A stretch of DNA of 64,000 nt from an uncultured Clostridia bacterium (GTDB lineage Bacteria > Bacillota > Clostridia > Christensenellales > Aristaeellaceae): assembly GCA_934675735.1 (NCBI GenBank), contig CAKURR010000005.1, positions 1 through 64,000 of the forward strand, given 5' to 3'. The first letter of the stretch is position 1; the number at the start of each line of letters is the position of its first letter. A program made the translations under genes and the position numbers. Below the pieces are notes generated by a model that worked only from the letters and a program-made list of their open reading frames with translations, had not been told where the DNA came from and did not search any database. Shown here in pieces: positions 25,075-33,832 of this stretch.

Positions 25075-26082
25075 ATGAAAAAATTCCTTGCTGCCGCTTT
25101 GGCGTCTGTGATGCTCGTCGGCGGTGCGGCGCTGGCTGCGGCCGACGGCGAACTGAACATCTGCTCCCCGAACAGCGACGGTCTGCTCTCCATCATTCCG
25201 GTGTTTGAAGAGCAGACGGGCATTAAGGTTAACGTCGAGTCCATCGGCACGGGCGACTGCATGAAGCGCATCGAGAGCGAAATCGCGCAGGAATACAGCA
25301 CCTTCGACCTGATGTACGGCGGCTCTCTGGCCAACTACGTGGCTAACGCGGACCTCTTCCAGGATTATGTTTCCGAGCAGGACCAGTATCTGATGGATGC
25401 GTATAAGAACACCCGCGGCTACTGCACCAACTACACCATCGACGGCTCCGTGCTGCTGGTGAATACCGACATGCTCAAGGAACTGGGCATTGAGGTGAAC
25501 GGCTACGCCGATCTGCTCCAGCCCGAGCTGGTGGGCAAGATTGCTTCCGCCGACCCCGCTTCTTCTTCCTCCGCGTTCTGCCAGCTGACCAACATGCTGC
25601 TGGCCATGGGCGGCTATGAGGACGACGCCGCATGGAAGTATGTCGAAGACCTGTTCGTCGGCCAGAAGGTCGCCATCACCAGCGGTTCTTCCGCCGTGTA
25701 TAAGGGCGTTTACAACGGCGAATACGCCGTCGGCCTGACCTATGAAGACCCGTGCGTCACCCTGATTAAGGACGGCGCGACCAACATTCAGGTTGTCTAT
25801 CCGGTCGAGGGTACCGTGTTCCTGCCGGCGCAGATCGGTATCGTCAAGAACGCGAAGAACGTCGAGAACGCCAAGGCGTTTGTCGATTTCATGCTCTCCG
25901 AGGACGCTCAGCGCTTCCTGGCCGAGAACACCACCAGCCGCAACGTGCGCGAGGTCGAGTATAAGAACGACGTCATGACCCCGCTCGCCGACATCAAGCT
26001 CATCTATGAGGACAGCGATTATGTCATCGCCCACACCTCCGAACTGAAGGAAAAGGTTCAGGATATCATGATGGACATGTAA
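25075..26082 (+). CDS. ABC importer substrate-binding protein (Fe3+/2-aminoethylphosphonate/thiamine-type)
   Basis: A 335-aa protein with signal peptide MKKFLAAALASVMLVGGAAL. The mature part has the class F/type II fold order, with ELNICSPNSDGLLSIIPVFE near the start, YGGSLANYV, the hinge DGSVLLVNTDMLKELGI, and PVEGTVFLPAQIGIVKNA. It lacks the lipobox Cys normally used to anchor such proteins in Gram-positives, so how it is retained is unclear. AAAGGAGG precedes the start. The next genes encode its ATPase and fused permease. The ligand cannot be fixed from sequence. Confidence 0.82.
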   Translation: MKKFLAAALASVMLVGGAALAAADGELNICSPNSDGLLSIIPVFEEQTGIKVNVESIGTGDCMKRIESEIAQEYSTFDLMYGGSLANYVANADLFQDYVSEQDQYLMDAYKNTRGYCTNYTIDGSVLLVNTDMLKELGIEVNGYADLLQPELVGKIASADPASSSSAFCQLTNMLLAMGGYEDDAAWKYVEDLFVGQKVAITSGSSAVYKGVYNGEYAVGLTYEDPCVTLIKDGATNIQVVYPVEGTVFLPAQIGIVKNAKNVENAKAFVDFMLSEDAQRFLAENTTSRNVREVEYKNDVMTPLADIKLIYEDSDYVIAHTSELKEKVQDIMMDM

Positions 26083-26174
26083 TTCCCACATGCCTTCGGA
26101 GGGCTGTTGCGCAGGTTGCCCTCTCAGCCACTTCGCGCCGTCTCCCCCTCGGGGGAGGCGGCCGGAGGCCGGAG

Positions 26175-26197
26175 AGGGCTGCGCGGCAGCCCTTTTT
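26175..26197 (+). terminator. Intra-operon terminator/attenuator
   Basis: AGGGCTGC-GCG-GCAGCCCT followed by TTTTT, preceded by further GC-rich hairpins (26147-26172). It lies between the binding-protein and ATPase genes and would lower expression of the ATPase and permease relative to the binding protein. Confidence 0.7.
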
Positions 26198-26271
26198 ATA
26201 TGGGACTCAAACGGCGCATGAGCCGAAAGCCCGGCCGAAACGGGAAAATAACGCGAAAGGAATCAACGGAT

Positions 26272-27363
26272 ATGAGCGTAGGCATTCACTTTGAGCACAT
26301 CGTCAAGAAATATGGCGAAAATGTCATCATCCCCGACCTGAATCTGGATGTGAAGGAGGGCGAGTTCTTCACGCTGCTCGGCCCTTCCGGCTGCGGCAAG
26401 ACGACCCTGCTGCGCATGGTCGCGGGCTTCAACTCCATCGAGGGCGGCACGATTGCCTTCAACGGCAAGGTCATCAACGATATCGCGCCCAACAAGCGCA
26501 ACATCGGCATGGTTTTCCAGAATTACGCCGTTTTCCCGCACATGACCGTGCGCGAGAACGTCGCCTTCGGCCTTGAAAATCGCCATCTGCCCAAAAACGA
26601 AATCAAGAAGCGCGTGGACGAGATTCTGGAGACGGTGAAAATCACCCAGTATGCCGACCGTCTGCCCGAGCGCCTTTCCGGCGGCCAGCAGCAGCGCGTC
26701 GCGCTCGCCCGCGCCATCGTCATCAAGCCGGATGTGCTGCTGATGGATGAGCCGCTTTCCAACCTCGACGCGAAGCTGCGCATCGAGATGCGCAACGCCA
26801 TCCGCCAGATTCAAAACAGCGTCGGCATTACGACGATTTACGTCACCCATGATCAGGAAGAGGCCATGGCCGTTTCCGACCGCATTGCGGTCATGTCCGG
26901 CGGCGTGATTCAGCATGTCTCCACGCCCAAGAGCATCTACCAGCGCCCGGCGAACCAGTTCGTCGCCAACTTCATCGGCCGCAGCAACACGCTCAAGGCG
27001 CGTTACGCGCAGGGCGCGCTGTATTTCGGCAACGGCTATGTGATGCCGTATGACAACTGCGGCAGCGTGCCGGCGGAGGACGTGCTGGTCGCGGTTCGGC
27101 CGGAAGAGTTTGTGCTCGCGGCGGACGGCCAGCAGGGCATCGACGCGACGGTCACATCCAGCGTGTTCCTCGGCCTGAACACGACGTATTTCGTCGAGCT
27201 GTATGACGGCACGAACGCCGAAATCGTTGAGGAAAGCTCGATTTCCAGCATCATTCCCAACGGCACGAAGGTCAAGCTGACGCTCAAGCGGGATAAGATT
27301 AACGTGTTCACCGCCGACGGCCGGACCAACCTGACGAAAGGGGTTGTGAACGATGTCCGCTAA
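26272..27363 (+). CDS. ABC importer ATPase (FbpC/PotA-type)
   Basis: A 363-aa protein. Walker A is GPSGCGKTTLL, the Q-loop lies in GMVFQNYAVFPHMTV, the signature is LSGGQQQRVALARA, Walker B is VLLMDEPLSNLD and the switch His is in YVTHDQEEAMA. A C-terminal TOBE/OB-type regulatory domain of about 120 residues (from NQFVANFIGRSN onward) marks the carbohydrate/iron/polyamine-uptake subfamily. The ATG at 26272 is placed by AAAGGAATC upstream; a longer frame from 26107 runs through the hairpins. It overlaps the permease gene by 11 nt. Confidence 0.93.
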   Translation: MSVGIHFEHIVKKYGENVIIPDLNLDVKEGEFFTLLGPSGCGKTTLLRMVAGFNSIEGGTIAFNGKVINDIAPNKRNIGMVFQNYAVFPHMTVRENVAFGLENRHLPKNEIKKRVDEILETVKITQYADRLPERLSGGQQQRVALARAIVIKPDVLLMDEPLSNLDAKLRIEMRNAIRQIQNSVGITTIYVTHDQEEAMAVSDRIAVMSGGVIQHVSTPKSIYQRPANQFVANFIGRSNTLKARYAQGALYFGNGYVMPYDNCGSVPAEDVLVAVRPEEFVLAADGQQGIDATVTSSVFLGLNTTYFVELYDGTNAEIVEESSISSIIPNGTKVKLTLKRDKINVFTADGRTNLTKGVVNDVR

Positions 27364-29017
27364 AGCGCCCCGCAAAAAGATTCGCTGGGATTTGTGGATG
27401 ATCGTCACCGTCGGCGTCAGCATCTTCTACATGCTGTTTCTGCTCTATCCGCTCATCAGCATGCTCAGCAAGAGCGTCATCGGCGAGGACGGCGGCTTCA
27501 CCTGGCAGTATTTCGCCAAGGTCTTTCAGAAGAAGTATTATCAGCGCGCGATTTGGGGCAGTCTCAAGATTTCCGCGACCGTGACGCTGATTACCGTGCT
27601 GCTGGCCACGCCGCTGGCCTACATCATGTCCACGGTGAAGATTCGCTTCGCCGGCGCGCTGCAAATCCTGATTCTGGTCAGCTCGATGAGCGCGCCGTTC
27701 ATCGGCGCTTACGCATGGATTATGCTCTGCGGCCGCAACGGAACCATCACCAACTTCCTGCTCAATACGTTCGGCATTAAGCTCGGCGATATTTACGGCT
27801 TCAAGGGCTGCGTCATCGTCATGAGTTTGCAGCTGTATTCGCTGGTGTTCATGTTCGTTTCCGGCGCGTTTAAGAACATGGATAACTCGCTGATTGAGGC
27901 GAGCGAGAGCCTCGGCTGCTCCGGCATCCGCAAGATTTTCAAGGTCGTGCTGCCGCTGATTCTGCCGACGCTGCTTTCCGGCGCGCTGATGGTGTTCATG
28001 CGCACGTTCGCCGACTACGGCACGCCGATGCTCATCGGCGAAAACTACAACACCCTGCCGGTCATCGTCTACAAGGAGTTCCTTTCCGAAATCGGCTCAA
28101 GCGACGGCATGGCCGCAGCGATTTCCATCATTGCGATTGTCATCACGACGGCGGTTTTCCTGCTGCAAAAGTACATCGCCAACCGCAAGGTGTTCTCCAT
28201 GAGCGCGCTGCATCCCGTCGAGCCGAAGAAGCTCCACGGCGTGAAGAACGTGCTCGCGCACGCCTACTGCTACATTCTGGTCGGTCTGGCCATCATGCCG
28301 CAGTGCTACGTTATCTATTCTTCCTTCCGCAACACGAGCGGCAAGCTCTACGCCGATGGCTTCGGTCTGGGCAGCTATAAGGAAGCGTTCTCCACCGTCG
28401 GCAGCTCCATCGTGCATACCTACGCGCTGGCGTTCGCGGCCATCTTCGTGATTGTGCTGGTGTCGCTGTTCGTCTCGTATGTGGTGGTTCGCCGCCGCAA
28501 CGTGTTCAACGCGGCCATCGACGTGGTTTCGATGTTCCCCGAGACGGTCATGGGCTCGATTCTCGGTATTGCGCTGCTGACCACGTTCAACAAGAAGCCG
28601 CTGCTGCTGACGGGCGGCGCGTTCATCATGATTCTGTCGTATACCATCCGCCGTATGCCGTATACGATTCGCTCCTCCTCGGCGATTCTGCGCAACATTT
28701 CGCCCAGCATCGAGGAAGCTTCCATCAACCTCGGCGCGTCGGATTTCAAGACCTTCTTCAAGGTCACCGTGCCGATGATGATGTCGGGCGTCATTTCGGG
28801 CGCGATTCTCTCGTGGATTATGATTATCACGGAGCTGTCCACCTCCATCATCCTTTACACGAGCAAGACCAAGACGATGACGCTGGAAATCTATTCCCAG
28901 ATTATCCGCGGCAACGACGGCGTGGCTTCGGCCATTTCCGCCATCCTGACGTTCTCCACGATTATCGCGCTGGCGGTGTTCTTCAAGGTGAGCGGCAAGA
29001 AAGAGATTACGATGTAA
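27353..29017 (+). CDS. Fused double-domain ABC importer permease (FbpB/PhnU-PhnV type)
   Basis: A 554-aa protein with about twelve membrane helices in two repeated BPD_transp_1 halves. Each half has an EAA-type cytoplasmic loop that docks the ATPase: EASESLGCSG near residue 180 and EASINLGASD near residue 460. FbpB-type ferric or aminoethylphosphonate permeases have this fused form. Translationally coupled to the ATPase gene and followed by a strong terminator. Confidence 0.92.
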   Translation: MSAKAPRKKIRWDLWMIVTVGVSIFYMLFLLYPLISMLSKSVIGEDGGFTWQYFAKVFQKKYYQRAIWGSLKISATVTLITVLLATPLAYIMSTVKIRFAGALQILILVSSMSAPFIGAYAWIMLCGRNGTITNFLLNTFGIKLGDIYGFKGCVIVMSLQLYSLVFMFVSGAFKNMDNSLIEASESLGCSGIRKIFKVVLPLILPTLLSGALMVFMRTFADYGTPMLIGENYNTLPVIVYKEFLSEIGSSDGMAAAISIIAIVITTAVFLLQKYIANRKVFSMSALHPVEPKKLHGVKNVLAHAYCYILVGLAIMPQCYVIYSSFRNTSGKLYADGFGLGSYKEAFSTVGSSIVHTYALAFAAIFVIVLVSLFVSYVVVRRRNVFNAAIDVVSMFPETVMGSILGIALLTTFNKKPLLLTGGAFIMILSYTIRRMPYTIRSSSAILRNISPSIEEASINLGASDFKTFFKVTVPMMMSGVISGAILSWIMIITELSTSIILYTSKTKTMTLEIYSQIIRGNDGVASAISAILTFSTIIALAVFFKVSGKKEITM

Positions 29018-29032
29018 ACTCGCCCTTTATCG

Positions 29033-29060
29033 GCCTCCCTCGAAAGAGGGGGGCTTTTTT
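29033..29060 (+). terminator. Intrinsic terminator of the ABC importer operon
   Basis: GCCTCCCTC-GAAA-GAGGGGGGC followed by TTTTTT, 16 nt after the permease stop. Confidence 0.9.
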
Positions 29061-29191
29061 GCCCTTCTGCTGGTTTCGTTTGCCCTGCATGCCGCGGCGA
29101 ATCAATGGGTGTTTGAGCGTTATATCGAAATCGTGCGGGAATCCGAGCAGGATTCCCGCTTTTGCGCATATGCTTTGCCCCCACTTTCATC

Positions 29192-29220
29192 TTGCGGGAA
29201 AAAGCGAAAAATGATAGAAT
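29192..29220 (+). promoter_or_regulatory. Promoter of the PucR-type regulator gene
   Basis: TTGCGG (29192-29197), a 17-bp spacer and TAGAAT (29215-29220), 43 nt upstream of the TTG start. Confidence 0.6.
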
Positions 29221-29262
29221 ATACGCAGTCATTCGCGAAAAAAGCGCAGGAGGGGAACGGGC

Positions 29263-30420
29263 TTGATTCACATTAAAGAGCTGTTTCGGCTTCAGGATAT
29301 TCATCATTTGCGACTGATTGCCGGTCAGGACGGGCTGGAACGCACGGTGACGGAGGCCGTGCTGTTTGAATATGATCCGTCCCGCGTGCAGCTTCCGGAT
29401 TTTTACCGCGGCGATTTGGTCGTGACGACGCTGGCCTATGCGCGCGGCGACGCGCAGCTGGTGGCGCATTCCCTTCGGGCGCTGATGAATCAGGGCATTG
29501 CGGGCCTGATGGTCAAAACGGCGTATTTCAGCGAGCTGCCGCAGGCGGTTATCGCGCTGGCCAACCGTTTGGGCACGCCCGTGTTTTTGTTTGACGACAC
29601 CTATATCGAAGAGGTCATTTTGCAGGTGACGGACCTCATCCGCGGCAAGCGCCATTTCGCGGGCTTTGAGCAGGATGTGGACGCGCTGATGCGCGGCGAC
29701 CTCACCGAGGAGCAGGCGCGGGAGCGCGCGCGGCGCATCGACCCGCTGGGGCAGAGCAGCTGCCGTGTCTACGCCGTCAGCCCGAAGGAGCGGGTGGCTG
29801 CGCTGGATGACAAGCTCTACGCGCTGCTGGAGACGGACGCGGACGCGGCGCGCCGCTGCACGTTCATCGAGTGGCGGCGCATGATGCTGGCCCTGTGCCG
29901 CGAGGAGGACGGGATGACGGCCGAGGACGCGCTGGCGCGTTTTGGCGGCATGCTGACGCGCGCGGGCATTGACCGGCAGGCGGTTGTCATCGGCCAGAGC
30001 GATCTGCGGGGGGCCCGCGTGCAGCTGGGCGCGTCCCTCTGCGAGGCGGTATACGCCGTGCGGGCGGCCAAGCTCTGCGGCAAGCCGGCGCTCATCGCGC
30101 ACGAGCTGGGGCTTTACGCCTATCTGTTCCCGATGAGCGAAAACCCGTTTGTCTGCGACCGCTGCCGCCGCGTGCTTTCCGCCATCCGCGAATACGATGC
30201 GCAGAACCACACCAATCTGGAACAGACGGCGCTGGTCTATGTGAAGGAAAACATGGAGATTGCCGCCGCCGCCAAAGCGCTGTTTCAGCATCCGAACACG
30301 GTGCGCTACCGCCTGAGCAAGATTCAGCGCATCATGGGCATGGAGGATGACCCGCTGTTTGCGCCGATGCTCAGCCTGACGGTGAGTCTGGCGCGCATTC
30401 TGGCGGAGGGACAGGTCTAA
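29263..30420 (+). CDS. PucR-family transcriptional regulator
   Basis: A 385-aa protein. The N-terminal ~125 residues match the purine-catabolism regulator domain (IKELFRLQDIHHLRLIAGQD, GDLVVTTLAYARG). The C-terminus is the PucR helix-turn-helix: LVYVKENMEIAAAAKALFQH, then PNTVRYRLSKIQRIMG. It starts with TTG, supported by AGGAGG about 9 nt upstream. Directly downstream of the ABC importer operon and possibly its regulator, though it could equally act on the AzlCD genes that follow. The effector is unknown. Confidence 0.88.
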   Translation: MIHIKELFRLQDIHHLRLIAGQDGLERTVTEAVLFEYDPSRVQLPDFYRGDLVVTTLAYARGDAQLVAHSLRALMNQGIAGLMVKTAYFSELPQAVIALANRLGTPVFLFDDTYIEEVILQVTDLIRGKRHFAGFEQDVDALMRGDLTEEQARERARRIDPLGQSSCRVYAVSPKERVAALDDKLYALLETDADAARRCTFIEWRRMMLALCREEDGMTAEDALARFGGMLTRAGIDRQAVVIGQSDLRGARVQLGASLCEAVYAVRAAKLCGKPALIAHELGLYAYLFPMSENPFVCDRCRRVLSAIREYDAQNHTNLEQTALVYVKENMEIAAAAKALFQHPNTVRYRLSKIQRIMGMEDDPLFAPMLSLTVSLARILAEGQV

Positions 30421-30433
30421 ACGGGAGAAACGC

Positions 30434-30673
30434 ATGGAAACGAGAATGAAGCCCGGCGACATTGTGCGCCATTTCAAGGGAAATCGATATCAGATTCTGT
30501 ATTTTGCCAAGGATTCCGAAACGCAGGAGAATGTGGTGGTCTACCGCGCGCTGTATGGCGAGAAGGGCGTGTGGGTGCGCCCAATGGCGATGTTTTTTTC
30601 GCCGGTTGACCGGGCCAAATATCCGGATGTGAATCAGGTTTATCGGTTCGAGCGCGCGGAGGACGAGGCATGA
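30434..30673 (+). CDS. DUF1653 domain protein
   Basis: A 79-aa soluble protein matching DUF1653 throughout: GDIVRHFKGNRYQILYFAKD, SETQENVVVYRALYG and GVWVRPMAMFFSPV. Function is not known. It overlaps the AzlC gene by 4 nt (ATGA), so it belongs to the same transcript. Confidence 0.9.
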   Translation: METRMKPGDIVRHFKGNRYQILYFAKDSETQENVVVYRALYGEKGVWVRPMAMFFSPVDRAKYPDVNQVYRFERAEDEA

Positions 30674-31353
30674 CGAAAGCGGAGCAGAGAAAACGGGCGG
30701 TGAAGCTGACGCTTCCCGTCTTTTGCGGTTATATCGTGCTGGGCATTGCCTTCGGCGCGACGCTGGCTCAGGCGGGCTACGGGCCGATTTGGGCGCTGGC
30801 CATCAGCACGCTGGTCTACGCCGGAAGCCTGCAATTCGTGATGGTGCCGTTTCTGGTGGGCGGCACGTCGCTCATTGCCGTTGCGCTGACGGCGCTGATG
30901 GTCAACGCGCGCCATCTGTTCTACGGCCTGTCCTGCATCGAGCGGTTCGGACGAATGGATAAGCGCATCCGCCCGTATATGATGACCTCGCTGACGGATG
31001 AAACCTATTCGGTTTTCTGCGGCCTGTCCGGCGACGAAGAGGACGGCGTGATGTTCCGCGTGACGCTGTACGACCAGATTTACTGGGTCGTCGGCTCGAT
31101 TCTGGGCACGCTGTTGGCCCAGGGGCTTCCGTTTGATTTGACGGGCATCGATTTTTCGATGACGGCGCTGTTTGTCGTCATCTGTGTGGAAAAGGCGCTG
31201 GAGATGAAGAACCGCGTGCCGATGGCCATCGGCGCGGTCTGCGCGCTGGCGATGCTGTTTCTGCTCGGGCCGAGCGCGTTCCTCGCGCCCGCGCTGGGCC
31301 TGACGGCCATTCTGCTGACCGTGACGGATATCAGAAAGGGGGTGCGCGCATGA
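30670..31353 (+). CDS. azlC: AzlC-family branched-chain amino acid exporter, large subunit
   Basis: A 227-aa membrane protein with the AzlC signature (GIAFGATLAQAGYGPIWALA, YAGSLQFVMVPFLVGG, NARHLFYGLS). With AzlD it exports branched-chain amino acids or analogues. It overlaps both neighbours by 4 nt. A Lrp-type regulator, often found with azlCD, is not adjacent. Confidence 0.93.
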   Translation: MTKAEQRKRAVKLTLPVFCGYIVLGIAFGATLAQAGYGPIWALAISTLVYAGSLQFVMVPFLVGGTSLIAVALTALMVNARHLFYGLSCIERFGRMDKRIRPYMMTSLTDETYSVFCGLSGDEEDGVMFRVTLYDQIYWVVGSILGTLLAQGLPFDLTGIDFSMTALFVVICVEKALEMKNRVPMAIGAVCALAMLFLLGPSAFLAPALGLTAILLTVTDIRKGVRA

Positions 31354-31664
31354 GCCGCGCGATTGCCGTTGTCGCGATTTGCGCGATTGTGACCATTGCC
31401 CTGCGCGCCCTGCCGTTCGTCTGCTTTGGCGGCAAAAAGGGCGTGCCGCGCCTTGTTTCGGCGCTGGGCGAAACCTTGCCGCCCGCGATTATGGCGGCGC
31501 TGGTCGTCTACTGCCTCAAGAGCGTGCCGTTCGGCACGGTCGGCGACGGCGCGCGCCAGCTGATTGCCGCGGCGGCGGTCGTGGCGCTGCACCTGTGGAA
31601 GCGCAGCACGCTGCTCAGCATCGGCGCGGGAACGGCGCTGTATATGCTGCTCATTCGCATATAA
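31350..31664 (+). CDS. azlD: AzlD-family branched-chain amino acid exporter, small subunit
   Basis: A 104-aa protein with three to four membrane helices. The N-terminal helix is followed by ALRALPFVCFGGKK and then LVSALGETLPPAIMAALVVYCL, the usual AzlD pattern. Coupled to azlC by an ATGA overlap. Confidence 0.92.
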   Translation: MSRAIAVVAICAIVTIALRALPFVCFGGKKGVPRLVSALGETLPPAIMAALVVYCLKSVPFGTVGDGARQLIAAAAVVALHLWKRSTLLSIGAGTALYMLLIRI

Positions 31665-31676
31665 GGAGAGAAAACC

Positions 31677-32681
31677 ATGAACATCATCGCCCGCGCCGCG
31701 CTGTATCTCTACGACGGCAGCAATGCGGCGCCGATTTTTCCCGACAAGGTGGGCAAGCCCGACGACGAGGCCGCGGCGTATCTGTCCACCGTGGCGGATA
31801 AGCTGATGGCTTCCGACGGAAGCCGAACGACCTGTGTCGAGCCGAACAGCGCGCAGGAGGAGATGCTGCACCGCTTTGTGCTGACCCCGTTTCAGGAGGC
31901 GGCCGACGCGCTGATGCGCAGCATGGACGAGACCATGCAGGCGCTGGAAATCCCGCGCGAGGGCTTCGACATGGCGATTTTCTCGTTCGAGAAGGACGGC
32001 AATCCGCACCTGTGCGTGGCCCAGCTGCCTTATCGCAGCGCGATGGTGCACCGTCTCGACGTGGCCGAGGACGGCGCGACGAGCACGCAGGTCATGCCCT
32101 ACGGCACGGTGCTCCCCCTGCCGGGCAGCAAGGGCTGCTCGGGCTTTGTGGTCAACCTGTCCACGGGCGATATCCGTCTGCGGGACGCGCAGGTGCTGAC
32201 CAACGTCGGCAATCGCGCGCTGTTTGCCCAGGCGCTGTTTGCGATGGCGGAGACGAAATCCACCAAGGAAGCCGTGCAGGCCGTTGCCCAAGTGATTGCC
32301 GAGGCCGCGCCCGTGGAGATGGATACGCCGATGCTGACCCCGATGGTCAAGCGCGCGATGAGCAAATCCATCGAAGAAAAGGGCGTCATCAACGTGAAGG
32401 ACGTGGCGGAGGAGGTTTTCCGCTCCGACCCCGAGCGCGAGGCCATTATCGAGCAGGTCGCCCGCCAGATTCGGGAGGAGCAGCTCGAACCCGTCATTCC
32501 GGTGGAAAACAAGCGCGTCGTCGCTCAGCTCCAGCGGGTCAAAATCAAGACGGATAACGGCATTTCCATCACCCTGCCGCGCGAGCTTGCCGACGACGAA
32601 AACAGCTTTGCCGTCGTGGAGAACGGGGACGGCACGATATCCATCATCATCAATAAAGTGCAGGAGCTTAAGACGGAGTGA
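31677..32681 (+). CDS. 37-kDa nucleoid-associated protein (NdpA/YejK-like)
   Basis: A 334-aa protein. The opening segment (IIARAALYLYDGSNAAPIFP), the acidic helical middle, and a C-terminal half with DMAIFSFEKDGN and SISIIINK-like strands fit the PF04245 family as it occurs in Bacillota. These are nucleoid-bound proteins of uncertain role. Twelve nt after azlD, preceded by AAGGAGAG. The assignment rests on overall pattern, not on catalytic motifs. Confidence 0.65.
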   Translation: MNIIARAALYLYDGSNAAPIFPDKVGKPDDEAAAYLSTVADKLMASDGSRTTCVEPNSAQEEMLHRFVLTPFQEAADALMRSMDETMQALEIPREGFDMAIFSFEKDGNPHLCVAQLPYRSAMVHRLDVAEDGATSTQVMPYGTVLPLPGSKGCSGFVVNLSTGDIRLRDAQVLTNVGNRALFAQALFAMAETKSTKEAVQAVAQVIAEAAPVEMDTPMLTPMVKRAMSKSIEEKGVINVKDVAEEVFRSDPEREAIIEQVARQIREEQLEPVIPVENKRVVAQLQRVKIKTDNGISITLPRELADDENSFAVVENGDGTISIIINKVQELKTE

Positions 32682-32740
32682 CGCGCGGGGGACGTTTTGG
32701 GGCGCTGCCTAAGAATAAAAAGACAAACGGGGGTAGAATC

Positions 32741-33778
32741 ATGAACTGGAACGAATACGGCGTTTTTATCGTGGAAGAGACGAAAAACCTGCTGGCCATC
32801 GACAGCCCGAGCGGCATGACGAAAAAGGCGGCCGAACATGTGATGGCGCGCTTTGAGGCGCTGGGCTATGCGCCGCAGCTGACCCGCAAGGACGGCGTGC
32901 TCGTGTCCCTCGGCGGCGAGAATCAGGAAAACGGCCTGCTGCTGGAAGCGCACATGGATACGCTCGGCGGCATGGTCTGCCAAATCAAGGCCAACGGCCG
33001 CCTGAAAATCACGCCCATCGGCGGTCTGCGCGCGGAAAACGTGGAGACGGAGAACTGCCGCGTCGTCACCAAATTTGACGGCGTGGTCGAGGGCACGGCT
33101 CAGCTCATCAACGCTTCCACCCACGTCAACGAAAAATATGCCGACACGCAGCGCACGTTCGACACCATTGAAATCGTGCTCGACGAGCCTGTGGAAAGCG
33201 CGGAAGACGTGAAGAAGCTCGGCATCCGCACGGGCGACTATGTCTGCTTTGAGCCGCGCACCCGCGTGACGAAGAGCGGCTATATCAAGAGCCGCTTCCT
33301 CGACGACAAGCTGAGCGTCGGCATTCTGCTCGGCTATGCCAAGTATTTGAAGGATGAACACATCACGCCCGAACGCGCCGTCTATGTGCATATCACCTCG
33401 TTTGAGGAGGTCGGCCACGGCGGCAGCGCGAGCGTGCCCGAGGGCGTGACGGAGGCCATCTCGGTGGATATGGGCTGCGTCGGCGAAGGGCTGACCTGCG
33501 ACGAGCGCATGGTTTCCATCTGCGCCAAGGACAGCGGCGGACCGTATAACTACGACGTGGTGCGCGGGCTGATTGCCGCGGCGGAAAAGATGGGCGCGCC
33601 CTACGCGGTGGACGTCTATCCGCGCTACGGCAGCGACGTGGAGGCGACCCTCCGCGCGGGCTACGATATCCGCCACGGCCTCATCGGCTCGGGTGTGTAT
33701 GCCTCCCACGGCTATGAGCGCAGCCATATCGAAGGCGCGCTGGCGACGCTCAAGACGCTGGTGGGGTATATGAAGTAA
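32741..33778 (+). CDS. M42-family metallo-aminopeptidase
   Basis: A 345-aa protein with the M42 metal site. LLLEAHMDTLGGMV supplies the first His/Asp, KSRFLDDKLSVGIL the bridging Asp, and ITSFEEVGHGGSA the catalytic Glu pair; a later Asp lies in ISVDMGCVGEG and the last His in YASHGYERSH. These are cytosolic dodecameric aminopeptidases or endoglucanase-like relatives that trim peptides. The ATG at 32741 follows GGGGGT. A remnant of the dispersed repeat (32694-32712) precedes it. Confidence 0.93.
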   Translation: MNWNEYGVFIVEETKNLLAIDSPSGMTKKAAEHVMARFEALGYAPQLTRKDGVLVSLGGENQENGLLLEAHMDTLGGMVCQIKANGRLKITPIGGLRAENVETENCRVVTKFDGVVEGTAQLINASTHVNEKYADTQRTFDTIEIVLDEPVESAEDVKKLGIRTGDYVCFEPRTRVTKSGYIKSRFLDDKLSVGILLGYAKYLKDEHITPERAVYVHITSFEEVGHGGSASVPEGVTEAISVDMGCVGEGLTCDERMVSICAKDSGGPYNYDVVRGLIAAAEKMGAPYAVDVYPRYGSDVEATLRAGYDIRHGLIGSGVYASHGYERSHIEGALATLKTLVGYMK

Positions 33779-33781
33779 AAG

Positions 33782-33814
33782 AAAGCGGCTATCCGAAAAC
33801 GGAAAGCCGCTTTT
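33782..33814. terminator. Terminator between convergent M42 and MATE genes
   Basis: AAGCGGCT and AGCCGCTT arms around ATCCGAAAACGGAA, with A and T tracts on opposite sides, so it can serve both genes. Confidence 0.8.
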
Positions 33815-33832
33815 GTTATGGGGATGATGTCT

